From the NCBI GenBank assembly GCA_009869945.1, contig WIXG01000803.1:1-20855 (forward strand): a stretch of 20,855 bases of DNA, given 5' to 3'. A program made the translations under genes and the position numbers. Below, piece by piece: positions 10,807 to 20,270 of the stretch. The notes beneath the pieces were generated by a model that did not search any database, had not been told where the DNA came from, and saw only the letters and a list, made by a program, of their open reading frames with translations. This stretch comes from Mesaphorura yosii. Its lineage: Eukaryota > Arthropoda > Collembola > Poduromorpha > Tullbergiidae. The number at the start of each line of letters is the position of its first letter. Position 1 is the first letter of the stretch.

Positions 10807-11651
10807 TTCTGTATTTGTTCAAAATAGCCCTATCAAAAGTGAAAACAAAACATTATTTTTAACTATTCGAGGGCTCCAAAAGAAGAAAACCCGATCTCTG
10901 ATGGTATGTAATTATGACCAGGGATTTTGAAGCTTGCAATGAAGATCATGCCAGTTGGTGACCACATGAAAATGTGCTATTGTATTTCCCGGAGCACGCA
11001 CGTTGGGATCTGTGTGTATGAGTACAACGCAATGCTAAAAGTAAATTAGACACCAGGATAATGACACTGGTTGGTTGGGAGCTGTGATCTTGTCCATCGT
11101 CCATCACGGCAACGGTCTCGTTGTGTGGATGCGGACACGTGCATTGTTATTTGATTTGATTGCTCAGATCTTCAACCGCAGCTAAGAAAACGCGAGGAAA
11201 TTGTGAGATGCGGTAATGAGACTCTTCTTAGCTCAAAACAACATCGCCACCTGGCCTGGACTGGAATTTGCGTTGTGATAACTGTCACGAGCCCAGTAAC
11301 TTTCCACACGAGTGATGTTAGCGGGAGTGACTTTTACGTAATCTCTCATAAATACGCCGTGTAACTTCGTTTCAGCGTGCGCGTCAGGCTTAGTGCTCTT
11401 CCGCGTTGCATTGAATGTCCTCAAATAATTGAGAAAATAGACGCAAGAAACACAACACTCGTCCAGTTGGAGGTTAGCTAGCATAGAATTGGGCTTGGAA
11501 CCACTTATGACCACTAAACGTAGATAGAAACTAAACGTACGTGCGTGCTTGCGAATTTTTTCCTTTGAAGTTCGAGATCTTTGTTACTATGCTTGAAGCG
11601 AAGCCTTTTGCTTTGTAAACATAATAATTGCGTACTTGAAGAACCAATTTA

Positions 11652-11860
11652 GTGCACACGCTCTGTCAGCTTTCTTCCTGGTGCACGTTATGTGCACTTG
11701 CCTCCAGATTACTCATGCAGTGTAGAATCCTACCAAAAACCCGAAAATAACTACCGTCTGAGTGTCATTTTTACGCGTGCACATGAATCAATGGACAACC
11801 TTCAAAAATGTGAGTTTTCAAAAATAAAAGTTCTTTCGAGTCTCACCACCATCAGTGCAC
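11652..11860. promoter_or_regulatory. Cluster of five GTGCAC palindromes upstream of the NT5DC gene
   Basis: GTGCAC occurs at 11652-11657, 11681-11686, 11692-11697, 11777-11782 and 11855-11860: five copies in 209 bp, where about one per 4 kb is expected at random. The cluster lies 410-615 bp upstream of the NT5DC start codon. A regulatory role is inference. Confidence 0.35.
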
Positions 11861-11996
11861 AAGCGCACTAGGAAACATGTAGCAAAAGTATCCTCGAAAA
11901 ATAAGTTTTTGAATGGATATTTTTGGAGTTTGTAGCGTGAAGTGTGTAAAAATACCAATTTAATGATTGGTCTTAAGCTCAGCTGTAAATTATGCG

Positions 11997-12002
11997 CACG
12001 TG
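11997..12002. promoter_or_regulatory. E-box CACGTG
   Basis: An exact Myc/Max-type E-box lies 266 bp upstream of the NT5DC start codon. It is a short motif and weak evidence alone. Confidence 0.2.
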
Positions 12003-12127
12003 AATTTATTGGCGCTTGTGAACATCGTGCAGTATAGGCTTGTAACCCCTCACAGCTAAGGTAAACACAATTATACTAATTGAGTACATTTGCTCGATCT
12101 TGACGCGTATTATCTTTTTGATTGCAG

Positions 12128-12267
12128 TGTCCAGAGCAAACTGGAACAACGCCGTTCTATGCAACCATGAATCAGCTCGATTCTTAGTGCATTAGCCACT
12201 ATTCTCATCAACCGCAAGCAATCTACACCTTATAACACGACTGGTGGCGAACACTGGACATGACAAG
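12128..12267 (+). other. Probable 5' leader exon of the NT5DC gene with upstream ORFs
   Basis: The sequence up to 12127 (TTTTTGATTGCAG) is a good splice acceptor, cis or trans, so the transcript may begin its last leader segment at 12128. Two minute ORFs follow: ATG CAA CCA TGA at 12159-12170 and a six-residue ORF at 12167-12187, whose ATG overlaps the first one's stop as ATGA. A further out-of-frame ATG at 12260 runs past the main start and stops inside the coding region. If transcribed, these would reduce initiation at 12268. Confidence 0.45.
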
Positions 12268-14514
12268 ATGGCGATGCCACCATCACCGGGGATAGTTTTG
12301 CGGAAACTATACAAGCTTGAGAAAACTCGCAAAATCTTCGCTTGCAGTTCCTATTGTTTCAACAATGGCCAACAACTGAACCACAAAAGCACCAGCACCA
12401 GTACAACACCAGCTGAGGCTCCAGCCAGTATACCGTCAATTATAATTCCAAACTCAAAGAGCAATACGAGGCAGAAGAAAATGATAGCTGAGCATCTAAA
12501 ACAATATTCTGAATCAACGACGTTTCAAGATGAGAATCTGAGCATTGCTGAACAGCTGAGAAAGGCTTACGACGATTCACAGACATTTTTCAGATGTAAT
12601 GATCAATTACTTTGCAAATTGGGGTACGTGCATTAATTTCGTTTACTAAATTTCAGCTAAAAAGTTGCCTGAAGATGTGGATCAGCAGGCGGTATTTGCT
12701 TGCAACCGACTGAATCTGAGTAGAATTGATGTTTATGGATGGGATTACGATTACACGTTGGCATCATACCGGCCCGAGTTGGAGAAACTTATTTATGACC
12801 TAGGGAAGGAGGTCCTGCTGCAAACATTTAAATATCCTAAAGGAATCAGCGATCTGCAGTACAATCCAAATTTTGCGGTGCGAGGACTTCACTACGATAT
12901 TCAGAACGGGTTACTACTTAAAGTCGACAGTTTCACACAAATTCAGATGGGTTGTGTTTATCGTGGACTGACAAAGCTCAGTGATGAAGAAGTGCTACAA
13001 ATTTATGGAAGCAGCAAGATTCCAATGAAGTTCATCGACGAAGGGCCCCTTCAAAGTAACAAGTAAGTAAACTTCAAATGGATAAACACTTTGACTGCTT
13101 GTGATTTTCTAACCTTGATGTACTGTGATTTAGGGCAGCTGTCATGCACCAGTTAAGCGATTTGTTCTCACTTCCTGAGATGAATTTACTTTGTAATGTG
13201 ACGGAATACTTTAACCAAAACAACATTGAGTTTACTCCGGAAAGTTTGTTTCGCGACGTTCGGGTAAGTCAGCCAGCCTTTCAGAAGTCTCAGAAATGAC
13301 GAATAAGCATTAACGACTTAACTACTGTTTCCAGGAATCCATTCAAAGTATTCATCCAGTTATGCATAAAATTGTGTCGGATAATCCTCAGCAATATTTG
13401 GAACACGACCCGAAACTCAGGCAGTATTTTGCCAGCTTGAAGGAGCACGACAAGAAAATATTTCTCATTACAAACAGTCCGTACCATTTTGTGTAAGTAT
13501 TCGTTAATGTGGGATTCGTATTTCCTAATAATTCGTCGATATTATTTGGCCGAATTCAATTATTTTAATGTGTGTTTGCAGGGACAAAGGTTTGCGTTAT
13601 ATTCTTGGGGAAGACTGGAATACATTTTTTGACGTGATTGTTGTCAGCGCTAGGAAGCCGTACTTCTTTTCGAACGATATAAGCCATCCTTTCAGAGTCT
13701 ATGACCCTGATCTCGATACGCGATTATGGGAGAACGTAACTTCCTTGGAGCAGGGGAAGATCTATTACGGTGGAACAATGAAGCAGTTCCAAGCGTTAAC
13801 TGGCTGGTGCGGTGATAATGTCTTATATTTCGGCGACCATCCTTACTCAGATTTGGCCGACGCAACGCTTCATCATGGTAGGTTGATTCCGTCCATATTC
13901 GCATGTCTGAACTTACGGCTTCTTTCTTGATCATTTTCGTTTCATATGCTATATGTAGGCTGGAGGACTGGTGCGATCATACGAGAGCTGAGTGTAAGAA
14001 CTAAAACTTCGCTTAGAAGACAACTCTGGAAACTTCAGTCTCCCTCACATCTTCTCCTTTGCTTATACTTTCAGAAAGAAATTGAAACCCTGAATCGACC
14101 AGATTTCAAGTTTGCGATGAATTGGGTTAACTTCATGACTTCGTTGTTGGAGACGTATCAAGATCTGGACGATCCTGAAGCGCAGGAGATTATTGAGGAA
14201 TGGCAGAAAGAACGGAAAAAGATTAGGTGAGAATTAATTACCGCAATCGATTGATTCCCAGAAGAACATATGAAGAGCTCAATTCATTTGAATAATATTG
14301 TTCTTCCAGAGTCAGATGCAAGGACATATTCAATCCTCAATTCGGAAGTATGTTTCGCACGCACATGAATCCTACTTTCTTTAGCAAGCGGCTGTTCCGT
14401 TTTGCGGACATCTACACATCGTCTGTATCTAATCTAATGAGATACTCTCATCGCCACACGTTCTACCCTCGGCGTGGAGCCCTTCCACATGAATACCGGA
14501 GTTGGTTCAATTAA
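12268..14514 (+). CDS. NT5DC2/3: HAD-type 5'-nucleotidase domain-containing protein (NT5DC2/NT5DC3 family), complete, 569 aa
   Basis: Member of the cytosolic purine 5'-nucleotidase (cN-II-like) HAD superfamily; NT5DC proteins keep the phosphohydrolase motifs, but their substrates are poorly defined. Exons: 12268-12595, 12657-13062, 13134-13263, 13335-13492, 13582-13877, 13959-13993, 14075-14226, 14310-14514; all join in frame. Motif I is YGWDYDYTL with nucleophile Asp139 and Asp141 (relatives usually have Phe where Trp138 stands). Motif II is LITNS at 332-336, motif III Lys366 in SARKPYFF, and motif IV YFGDHPYSDL with Asp426 and Asp431. GWRTGAII follows at 440-447. Residues 1-35 are rich in Lys/Arg with little acid (LRKLYKLEKTRK), compatible with mitochondrial targeting but unproven. 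A low-complexity Ser/Thr/Pro stretch (about 45-70) precedes the catalytic domain. The ATG at 12268 is the first in frame; ATG at 12274 is an alternative. Length fits NT5DC2/3 (about 520-560 aa). Confidence 0.95.
13994..14074 (+). other. Frame-preserving 81-nt intron of the NT5DC gene
   Basis: This intron (AGT|GTAAGA to TTTCAG|AAA) is exactly 27 codons long, begins in phase 0 and has no stop in frame, so retention would insert 27 residues between motif IV and the C-terminal part. The splice sites are standard, and relatives have no such insert (the flanking ELS/KEI reads like family ELEREI), so removal is the likely default. Confidence 0.7.
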
Positions 14515-14963
14515 GGTCAAATCACCTCGCCTCCCCGTGGCGGTGACTATCAGTTGTGATGTAAAAAGTAGTAGAACATGCAAAAGATTTCTCAGAATAC
14601 GTAGATGGATCTCCGGTTGAACGTTTAGTTCCAGGTAGTTGATTAGTCACTAACTGTTCTGTAAGTCAAAGTCATGAAGTAGTTAGAAGAGCTTATCATT
14701 GCGCCAACAAAGGGCAAGTGATAATAGAAGAGACTGCAAAGCAAATGTACTAGTTCTTCGTCGTAATATTGTAAATGTAGCTTCCTCCTAAGCTGAAGGA
14801 CTGAAATTATTTTTGTGCAAAAATAGAATAGAGTAGTAGAGTTCATAGATCGATTAGAAAATGCCTGGTACAATTTGGCATAAAATGGCTGGGAAATTCC
14901 TTCTTTAGCTCATGTCGATCAAAATTTCAAGTCCAATGATGGAAACCATGTGACAATAACATT

Positions 14964-14997
14964 TGTACATAGTACAATGGCTGTACATATGTACATT
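14964..14997 (+). promoter_or_regulatory. Tandem Pumilio-type elements in the NT5DC 3' UTR
   Basis: TGTACATA occurs at 14964-14971 and again at 14982-14989, each an exact match to UGUANAUA, followed by the near match TGTACATT at 14990-14997. They lie 450-480 nt after the stop codon. PUF proteins bind such sites in 3' UTRs and repress or localise mRNA. The region also contains a 14-bp palindrome at 14982-14995. Binding is inferred from motif only. Confidence 0.5.
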
Positions 14998-15413
14998 ATT
15001 GTGTAAATTATTCTGGAACTTTGTGCTTCTCGAGAAAAACTAATTTTAGCCTAGTCAAAATTGCGAGTACTACTCTGTATGCGAATTTAGTAGGGCACTA
15101 ATTCTGTAATTGCGTGTAGTTGAATTATGCGGAAAAGCTCAATTTTTTAATTTATGCAATGTTAATTATGTTTGTGCTTTTAAATCTTATTCTTGTTTCT
15201 CTGTGTAACGTACGAATCAAGCACGTTCAATACTCCAATCCTGTGAAACTTGACGAGAAATGCCTTCAATTAACCTTGAAGCAACTTTCGGCAATATTCT
15301 CACTTCAAAATCTATGAAGCTGTGTAAAGAAACTCTAACGAGTCACAGAAACGTGACGTAAACTATTATTTTTGTAAAGCACATCAGCCAATGTCATTGT
15401 AGTGGCGACTTTA

Positions 15414-15419
15414 AATAAA
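15414..15419 (+). promoter_or_regulatory. Candidate poly(A) signal of the NT5DC gene
   Basis: This is the first AATAAA found after the stop at 14514, implying a 3' UTR of about 920 nt that would include the Pumilio-type sites. A variant signal closer to the stop cannot be excluded. Confidence 0.3.
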
Positions 15420-15881
15420 TCTGACTCCAGTTTTGAAAACTACTCGGAATCTTCAGTGGTCATTCTTTTGCCCCCCAAGAAGTACCAACCATTTTACTCG
15501 TGCATAAGCGTGATAGCACTTCATTGCACCGTCTCGAGTTTTGATGAGTTCATGAAATGTATAAAGAAAGTGTCCACTGGCAAATTCTCAAGAGAAAATT
15601 AATTACCACTTTATTTCCAAAACAAACTGTCTTAACCCGCAAAATTACGGTACATGAAGTTTTCGAACAAATTTAGTCCAATATAATGCTTCCAAGAGTC
15701 ACAAATCTTCAAATAGGACATTTTTTCCAAACTTCGTCCACTTCATTTCCTTTTAATTGCCCTGTAAACAGAATTCCAAAGCACATAAGTTTCTCATTCA
15801 AGTATTTATAGCAAAAGTTGAAGCTAAATGTCTAAATACTTGCTAGGTTAAGTGATGGCGGCTCCAATCGTAACCACTTGT

Positions 15882-15949
15882 GAGATGACAACTATTCGGA
15901 CATGGAACCAGACCAGTGCTGGATTCCACATCGCGAATAGTCTCATCTT
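15882..15949 (+). ncRNA. MicroRNA-precursor-like hairpin (candidate)
   Basis: GAGATGACAACTATTCG at the 5' side pairs with CGCGAATAGTCTCATCTT at the 3' side, and GGAACCAG pairs with CTGGATTCC next to a short ACCAGTG loop. The result is a 68-nt imperfect stem-loop of about 27-29 pairs with small internal mismatches, the size and shape of an animal pre-miRNA. The 5' arm starts near UGAGAUGA, which recalls but does not match the bantam/miR-80 seed (GAGAUCA), so no known family is claimed. The opposite-strand transcript could fold equally well. Confidence 0.35.
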
Positions 15950-18126
15950 GCACTTGGGTTGAGGCCCCAACATTTCTGTACAAAGATTGAATATTCTAAA
16001 TGTAATTTAAGTTGATCAGAGATCGTAGTCGAATGCCAATGAGACTTCCTTATTCCTGCGCACTTACCGATTTCAATCTAACAAAAACCAGCGGCAGTCA
16101 GTCAAGGTTTAATTAGTTGGAAATATAATCAGCAGTTCTGTAAGCTCAGGTCGAGCCAGTGAACGGTTGTTTTTAAAATAAACCCAACACGCAACGCTTG
16201 GATGTTTAAATCTCGTAAAAATGCAACGTACAACCGAAATGTGTTTGGAACTTTGTTTCTTTGTTGTGTTGTTGTGGCTTGGCTTTTCTCACTTCCACTT
16301 CCACTGCTGTCATGTTTATGGTGTGGCCGTGTAAATGGTTCTGCCCGTCTGTTTTCGCAGTTTCTGTTTAATTGGGCGTATGGTCGTGTTGTGCCCTTAA
16401 TTTTTAGGTGAATTGCTTGATGCTGTGATGGTCATCAATAAAGACCACATGAAAATTCGATTTCTCAAGAACCAAATAATTTATTAAGCTTTTCAGAATA
16501 GCACGACATAACTAAACTACTCGACACGACAGGTATCAGGAAAGTACTAACAAAACGATAGTTTGTTCGTAAACTCACACAGCTGAATATTCCAAATTGA
16601 TTTGCTGAAAAATATACAAAGCATTCTTTCTTATCAATTCGCAGCTCCATTGACACTCCCCGTACATCGCAAGCATGCTTAACGTGTACAAAATTACAAC
16701 TTTTATCTACACAGGACAAAAATAGTTATGAAACAAGATCGAGAAACTTTTGAGACTGATTAACGTTCATCATTTGTGGAAAGTAATACCAGTAATCTAC
16801 TGACAAAAGGTTTCGATTTTATCACAGCCTTCTTCACAAAGAATCTTATATTTTTGCTTGCTCGTGTCCTCACCATCTTCGAATGACTCCAATACTTTTA
16901 CACATCCAAATGAAACGTGAATTTGTAACTTAGCTTGGCCTAAACACCCAGCGATAAAATTCTACAATACTCTAAATGCTTAGTAAGCAATTAATGACAT
17001 CATAGATTCTTCTACTACAGAGTATCATGCTACCAAAGTTTTAACTAGCACATTACATTTGATGCTCTTACAACTTACATTAGGGCAAAAATTTTGTCAA
17101 ATTTCTACTCCTACGGTATATTTTCTCATGTCTTTGGGTTTCCATATCCAAGTAAACTTGCATATTGTGCAGATGTGCAAATTACTCGAATTTTGTGGAA
17201 GACAATGAATATTGAAACACAATACATTTCACTACGTGGGTCAAGGACAATTCCGTCGCACTTGTCAAGATGCTGGACAAGCCTGGTCATGTTAAATTAG
17301 GACAATTTGTTGGGAGAAGTTTTGTTGAGACATCTGTGATCGTCATCATCTTACGCACTTCGAATCTAGGATCTATTAATAGCACCGTACTACTTTGGCT
17401 CTTGGCCTTCACTCTGAATTCGCTATCAGGCAGGTTGAATGCCACAACGAGGTCACAGTTGTTATATAATGCAAACTTATCCAGGATAAAATCTAGACAT
17501 TACATAACCATACACTACTACTTGATCTATATGATCATCTTTGCTATCACATGTCATGCTCATTCCCAAAATCTAACAGTACTAATGTGATGGAATTTGT
17601 AAATCATTCAAGATCTTTAACCATTGCACATGGAGCATTAGAAAAATTACAATAACCAATAAGGAAATGAAAGTAATATTAAATCTAAATAACACAAATT
17701 GATCAAAACTCAATATTATACTCAATTCAACTTAATTAAAGCAACTAATTCTAATGGAATTCTGTTTGTTCAGACTACATACAAATGTATGAAGAAGAAT
17801 CTTACAGCTATTCTTTTCTAATCCATAAGTTCGCAGTTCAGATTGCTTTGATTGCTTGTATTTTGTCAAGAAGAATGCGTTATGGAGAGACAACAAAGAT
17901 TACAGAGGTCAAGTATTTAGTTGCGCCGAGAATAGTTTCATGGGCAAAAATAGTCACGTCTTGTGCACAAATAGTACTAATGAGAATGTTGGCTGTTCTC
18001 AAGTTCGACTTAACGTTATGTCGGTTTTCAGTATTAATGTTATTATAAGCTTAGTGGCATCCAATTTCAGTTTGACCGTGATTTATATGATTTCTTTCAT
18101 GTCACCTTTCCTCCCTGTTGGAATTC

Positions 18127-19527
18127 TTAGAGGTTAGCTCCTCCCAAATCATTGTTGTATCTTGTGGTGATATAATCAGCTGCCAAGGTCAGTTCTTTCA
18201 GACAATGCTGGAGCCCACTCAAATGACGGTGGAAAGCATCCGACATTTGTTGAGAATACTCTTCTTCACCTTCAACTCCGGAGTCTTCATTAAGTTCAGA
18301 GAATTCTAGAAGAAAAAGAAATTCATCCAATTAGATACTAGCGCACATTATCGTATCGTACCATTAATTCGCTACTGCTGCAATTAGGACCACGCATGCC
18401 TGACACAAAAATAGCCAGTTAAATCTATTATTATTTCTAATGGTGCCAATTGCCTCGAATGGTGGGGTCAATAGATTGTTTCATTCATGTAATGACTCGC
18501 ATCATTTTTCAGCACGAGTAGAGGCAAAGACCAACACGCAGAAAATATTAAGAAGAATTACTCGTAAAGGGATTGCGATAATAAATAAGCATAACCGTTC
18601 GCGAAAATCACGAAAGTTTGTTAATACACGTCAACTCAAACTATGATAATTCATATTCTACGTCAAACGACAGTGTACGGGTCTTTATGCGAATTAAAGA
18701 ATAGGATTGGCAGACTTTGCAAAAAATTTGAAGGAGGATCTGATCGTCATTATGTGACGATCGAACAATTGCGAATTTCGTGGTGCATGCTGAAGAAATT
18801 GCGGATAACTGAGCACAATTAAATCCCCACGGTTGACAAGATTAATTTTTTACTGGCATTGTACGCACTGGGAGTATTCTACCTACGTCCGAGGCCTCCG
18901 AGGTACACCGGCGATTGCCGCACGCACGGACAAATTAAAATTCATTCTGGAATTGTCGTTAATTATCCGTGGATTTCTTTTTTGCTTGCATCATTGACTG
19001 GGAAATCCATGCAAACAATTCAAACTCATGCAAATTGGAGAGTACGTTTCGTCCCGACCCATTCGTGTAACTATCGACTCCTTCAGATGACGTAGTACGA
19101 TTATATTGTTTCACTGCACTGTTCCTTGCAGTTGGAAATACACAAGCTAAACTGAAAGCACCTGTTTGAGAAACGATTTCACAACACGAGCCCTGAAGGT
19201 GGCTGAAGTTCGAGATCAATTACCTGTATCACTGGCAGAAGCCGAGGAGGTTGTGGAAACCGATGAAGGCCTACGGACATGCCCCTTGACATCACCATTC
19301 GCCGAAACACCGTTAGCATGACCAGATGCAGTGCCTGCGGCGGTGGCAGACGACGAAGATGCCAGCGATGCAGAAGAAGAGTTGTTAGTAGAAGAGATTG
19401 ATGAACCCGATGTAACTGAGGATCCATTGCTGTGATGATGATTATGGTGGTGGCTGTGATTCGTGCTATTGCCATGATTATTTGTGGTATTGGTCGTGGG
19501 CTTATTTGAACCCCACATCAGGTCATT
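18127..19527 (-). CDS. Unidentified protein, C-terminal 160 residues (two exons; 5' end not resolved)
   Basis: Exon 19527-19224 (after a CGACAG acceptor) joins in phase to exon 18305-18127 (after TTTTTCTTCTAG), forming a Glu codon across the junction and ending at TAA. The first exon encodes a low-complexity tract: Thr/Asn, then His/Asn (HSHHHNHHHSNG), then long Ser and Ala runs, and a basic HVRRPSS. The second encodes an acidic stretch (FSELNEDSGVEGEEE), then a probably helical segment (AFHRHLSGLQHCLKELTLAADYI) and a short tail. I do not recognise the family. An ATG at 19518 could be the start, making a 157-residue protein, but the acceptor just before it suggests more exons upstream on the minus strand beyond 19530. 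The 918-nt intron is long for this window. Confidence 0.6.
18306..19223 (-). other. Intron of the unidentified minus-strand gene; no other content recognised
   Basis: Bounded by ACAG|GTAATT at 19224/19223 and CTTCTAG at 18306. Open frames on either strand inside it are under 90 codons and resemble nothing known. A small exon inside could have been missed. Confidence 0.45.
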
Positions 19528-19716
19528 CTGTCGGTGTAAAACAAGATCAGGTAAAATTAATATTGCACATGTAGTTTAGCTCGTAACGTAATGGACCATT
19601 GACGTGTGCCATGCATGGAAGAACATGGACAGTATTCATTTTATTGGATTTGGTAGAAAGACCTGCATTTTCACTCAAGTAAATTAACTTTACCCGAAAT
19701 TTGCAAAATTAGTACA

Positions 19717-20270
19717 ATGGCACCACCGGCCAAAATTTTCGGGGCAGGTGACTATGACAAGTTCTTAGTAAGGTCCGGATCATCTTATAAGTGTGATTTT
19801 GACAGGTGTAAGTGTACTAAGAAACTGTTTCCTGATCTGAAGAGTGCTAGGAATCACGCTTTTAAACACTCATGTAAATACGTCAAGAATGAACAGGAAG
19901 CACGAGAGGAGAGGTACAGCGAGGATGAGGATCCGAAAAATACAGGACAATGAACAATCAATCACAACAAAAGAACGGGAAGACAACGGCGACTTACTCA
20001 CATGCAACGAGTGCGATTAAACATACAGCACCTTGACAATGGCATCCCATCGCCGAGACCGACATCCTGAAGTTTTCCTTACGATTGAGCAGTAAGTTCA
20101 GCTATTTCATGTTACTTAATAGGTATATATTTATCAGGAAAAGGAAGCGCAAGGAGCAAAGGCTTGGCAACACAAAGTGTATCTACGATGAAAACAAGCG
20201 AACATTGTCCCAGAAAAGTTTTGATTCAGAAGAAATTGCAACACTAAAAACGGATTCAACTGTCGGCTGA
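19717..20270 (+). pseudogene. Small C2H2-like zinc-finger gene, apparently disabled (or spliced around the lesions)
   Basis: From ATG 19717 a 78-codon frame encodes a finger-like segment (YKCDFDRCKC ... HAFKHSCKY) and an acidic run (SEDEDP), then stops at 19951-19953. One frame over, from about 19940, the text continues as a second finger: LTCNECD, a TAA at 20018-20020, then TYSTLTMASHRRDRHP, the classic Cys-x2-Cys ... His-x4-His order with one residue fewer than usual. It runs on to a strong donor (CA|GTAAGT at 20092), a 46-nt intron, and a basic tail (KRKRKEQRL) ending at 20268-20270. A frameshift plus a stop inside a recognisable domain suggests a pseudogene or sequence errors. Alternatively, splicing 19914-20028 out (AG|GTACAG to CATACAG) removes both lesions and leaves a 130-residue open protein. 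It may be nested, antisense, in an intron of the minus-strand gene if that gene has exons beyond this point. Confidence 0.45.

Larger units (their letters stand above)
8142..12267. other. 4.1-kb divergent intergenic region; probable promoters and 5' UTRs
   Basis: No open frame here starts with ATG and resembles a known family. The longest, minus strand 9946-9500, begins with TTG and looks random. The region separates the start codons of two divergent genes and so should contain their promoters and any 5' UTR exons. Noted contents: a TTATG triplet repeat near 9078-9095, a TGACGTCA palindrome at 9938-9945, GATTAC repeats at 10542-10686, a hairpin at 10769-10806, five GTGCAC palindromes at 11652-11860, and a CACGTG E-box at 11997-12002. 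Confidence 0.6.
14515..18126. other. 3.6-kb region between convergent genes; 3' UTRs and spacer
   Basis: No convincing coding region. The left part should be the NT5DC 3' UTR, with Pumilio-type motifs at 14964-14997 and a first AATAAA at 15414-15419. The hairpin at 15882-15949 is the main structure in the middle. The open frame at 17832-18137 (plus strand) has several Cys and an N-S-T site but no family resemblance and no ATG start. The 69-codon hydrophobic frame at 16202-16411 has an ATG but nothing else in its favour. Confidence 0.55.

Noticed and set aside
11233..11514. 93-codon open frame on the minus strand
   Set aside because: Starts with GTG, no recognisable motif, lies in presumed promoter DNA of the NT5DC gene.
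12596..12636. Read-through end of NT5DC exon 1 (NDQLLCKLG...)
   Set aside because: The frame beyond 12595 is intron. The donor T|GTAATG is the one that joins in phase to the next exon and gives the family-like text before the catalytic motif.
13290..13487. Minus-strand frame across NT5DC exon 4
   Set aside because: Antisense shadow of a well-supported exon; no features of its own.
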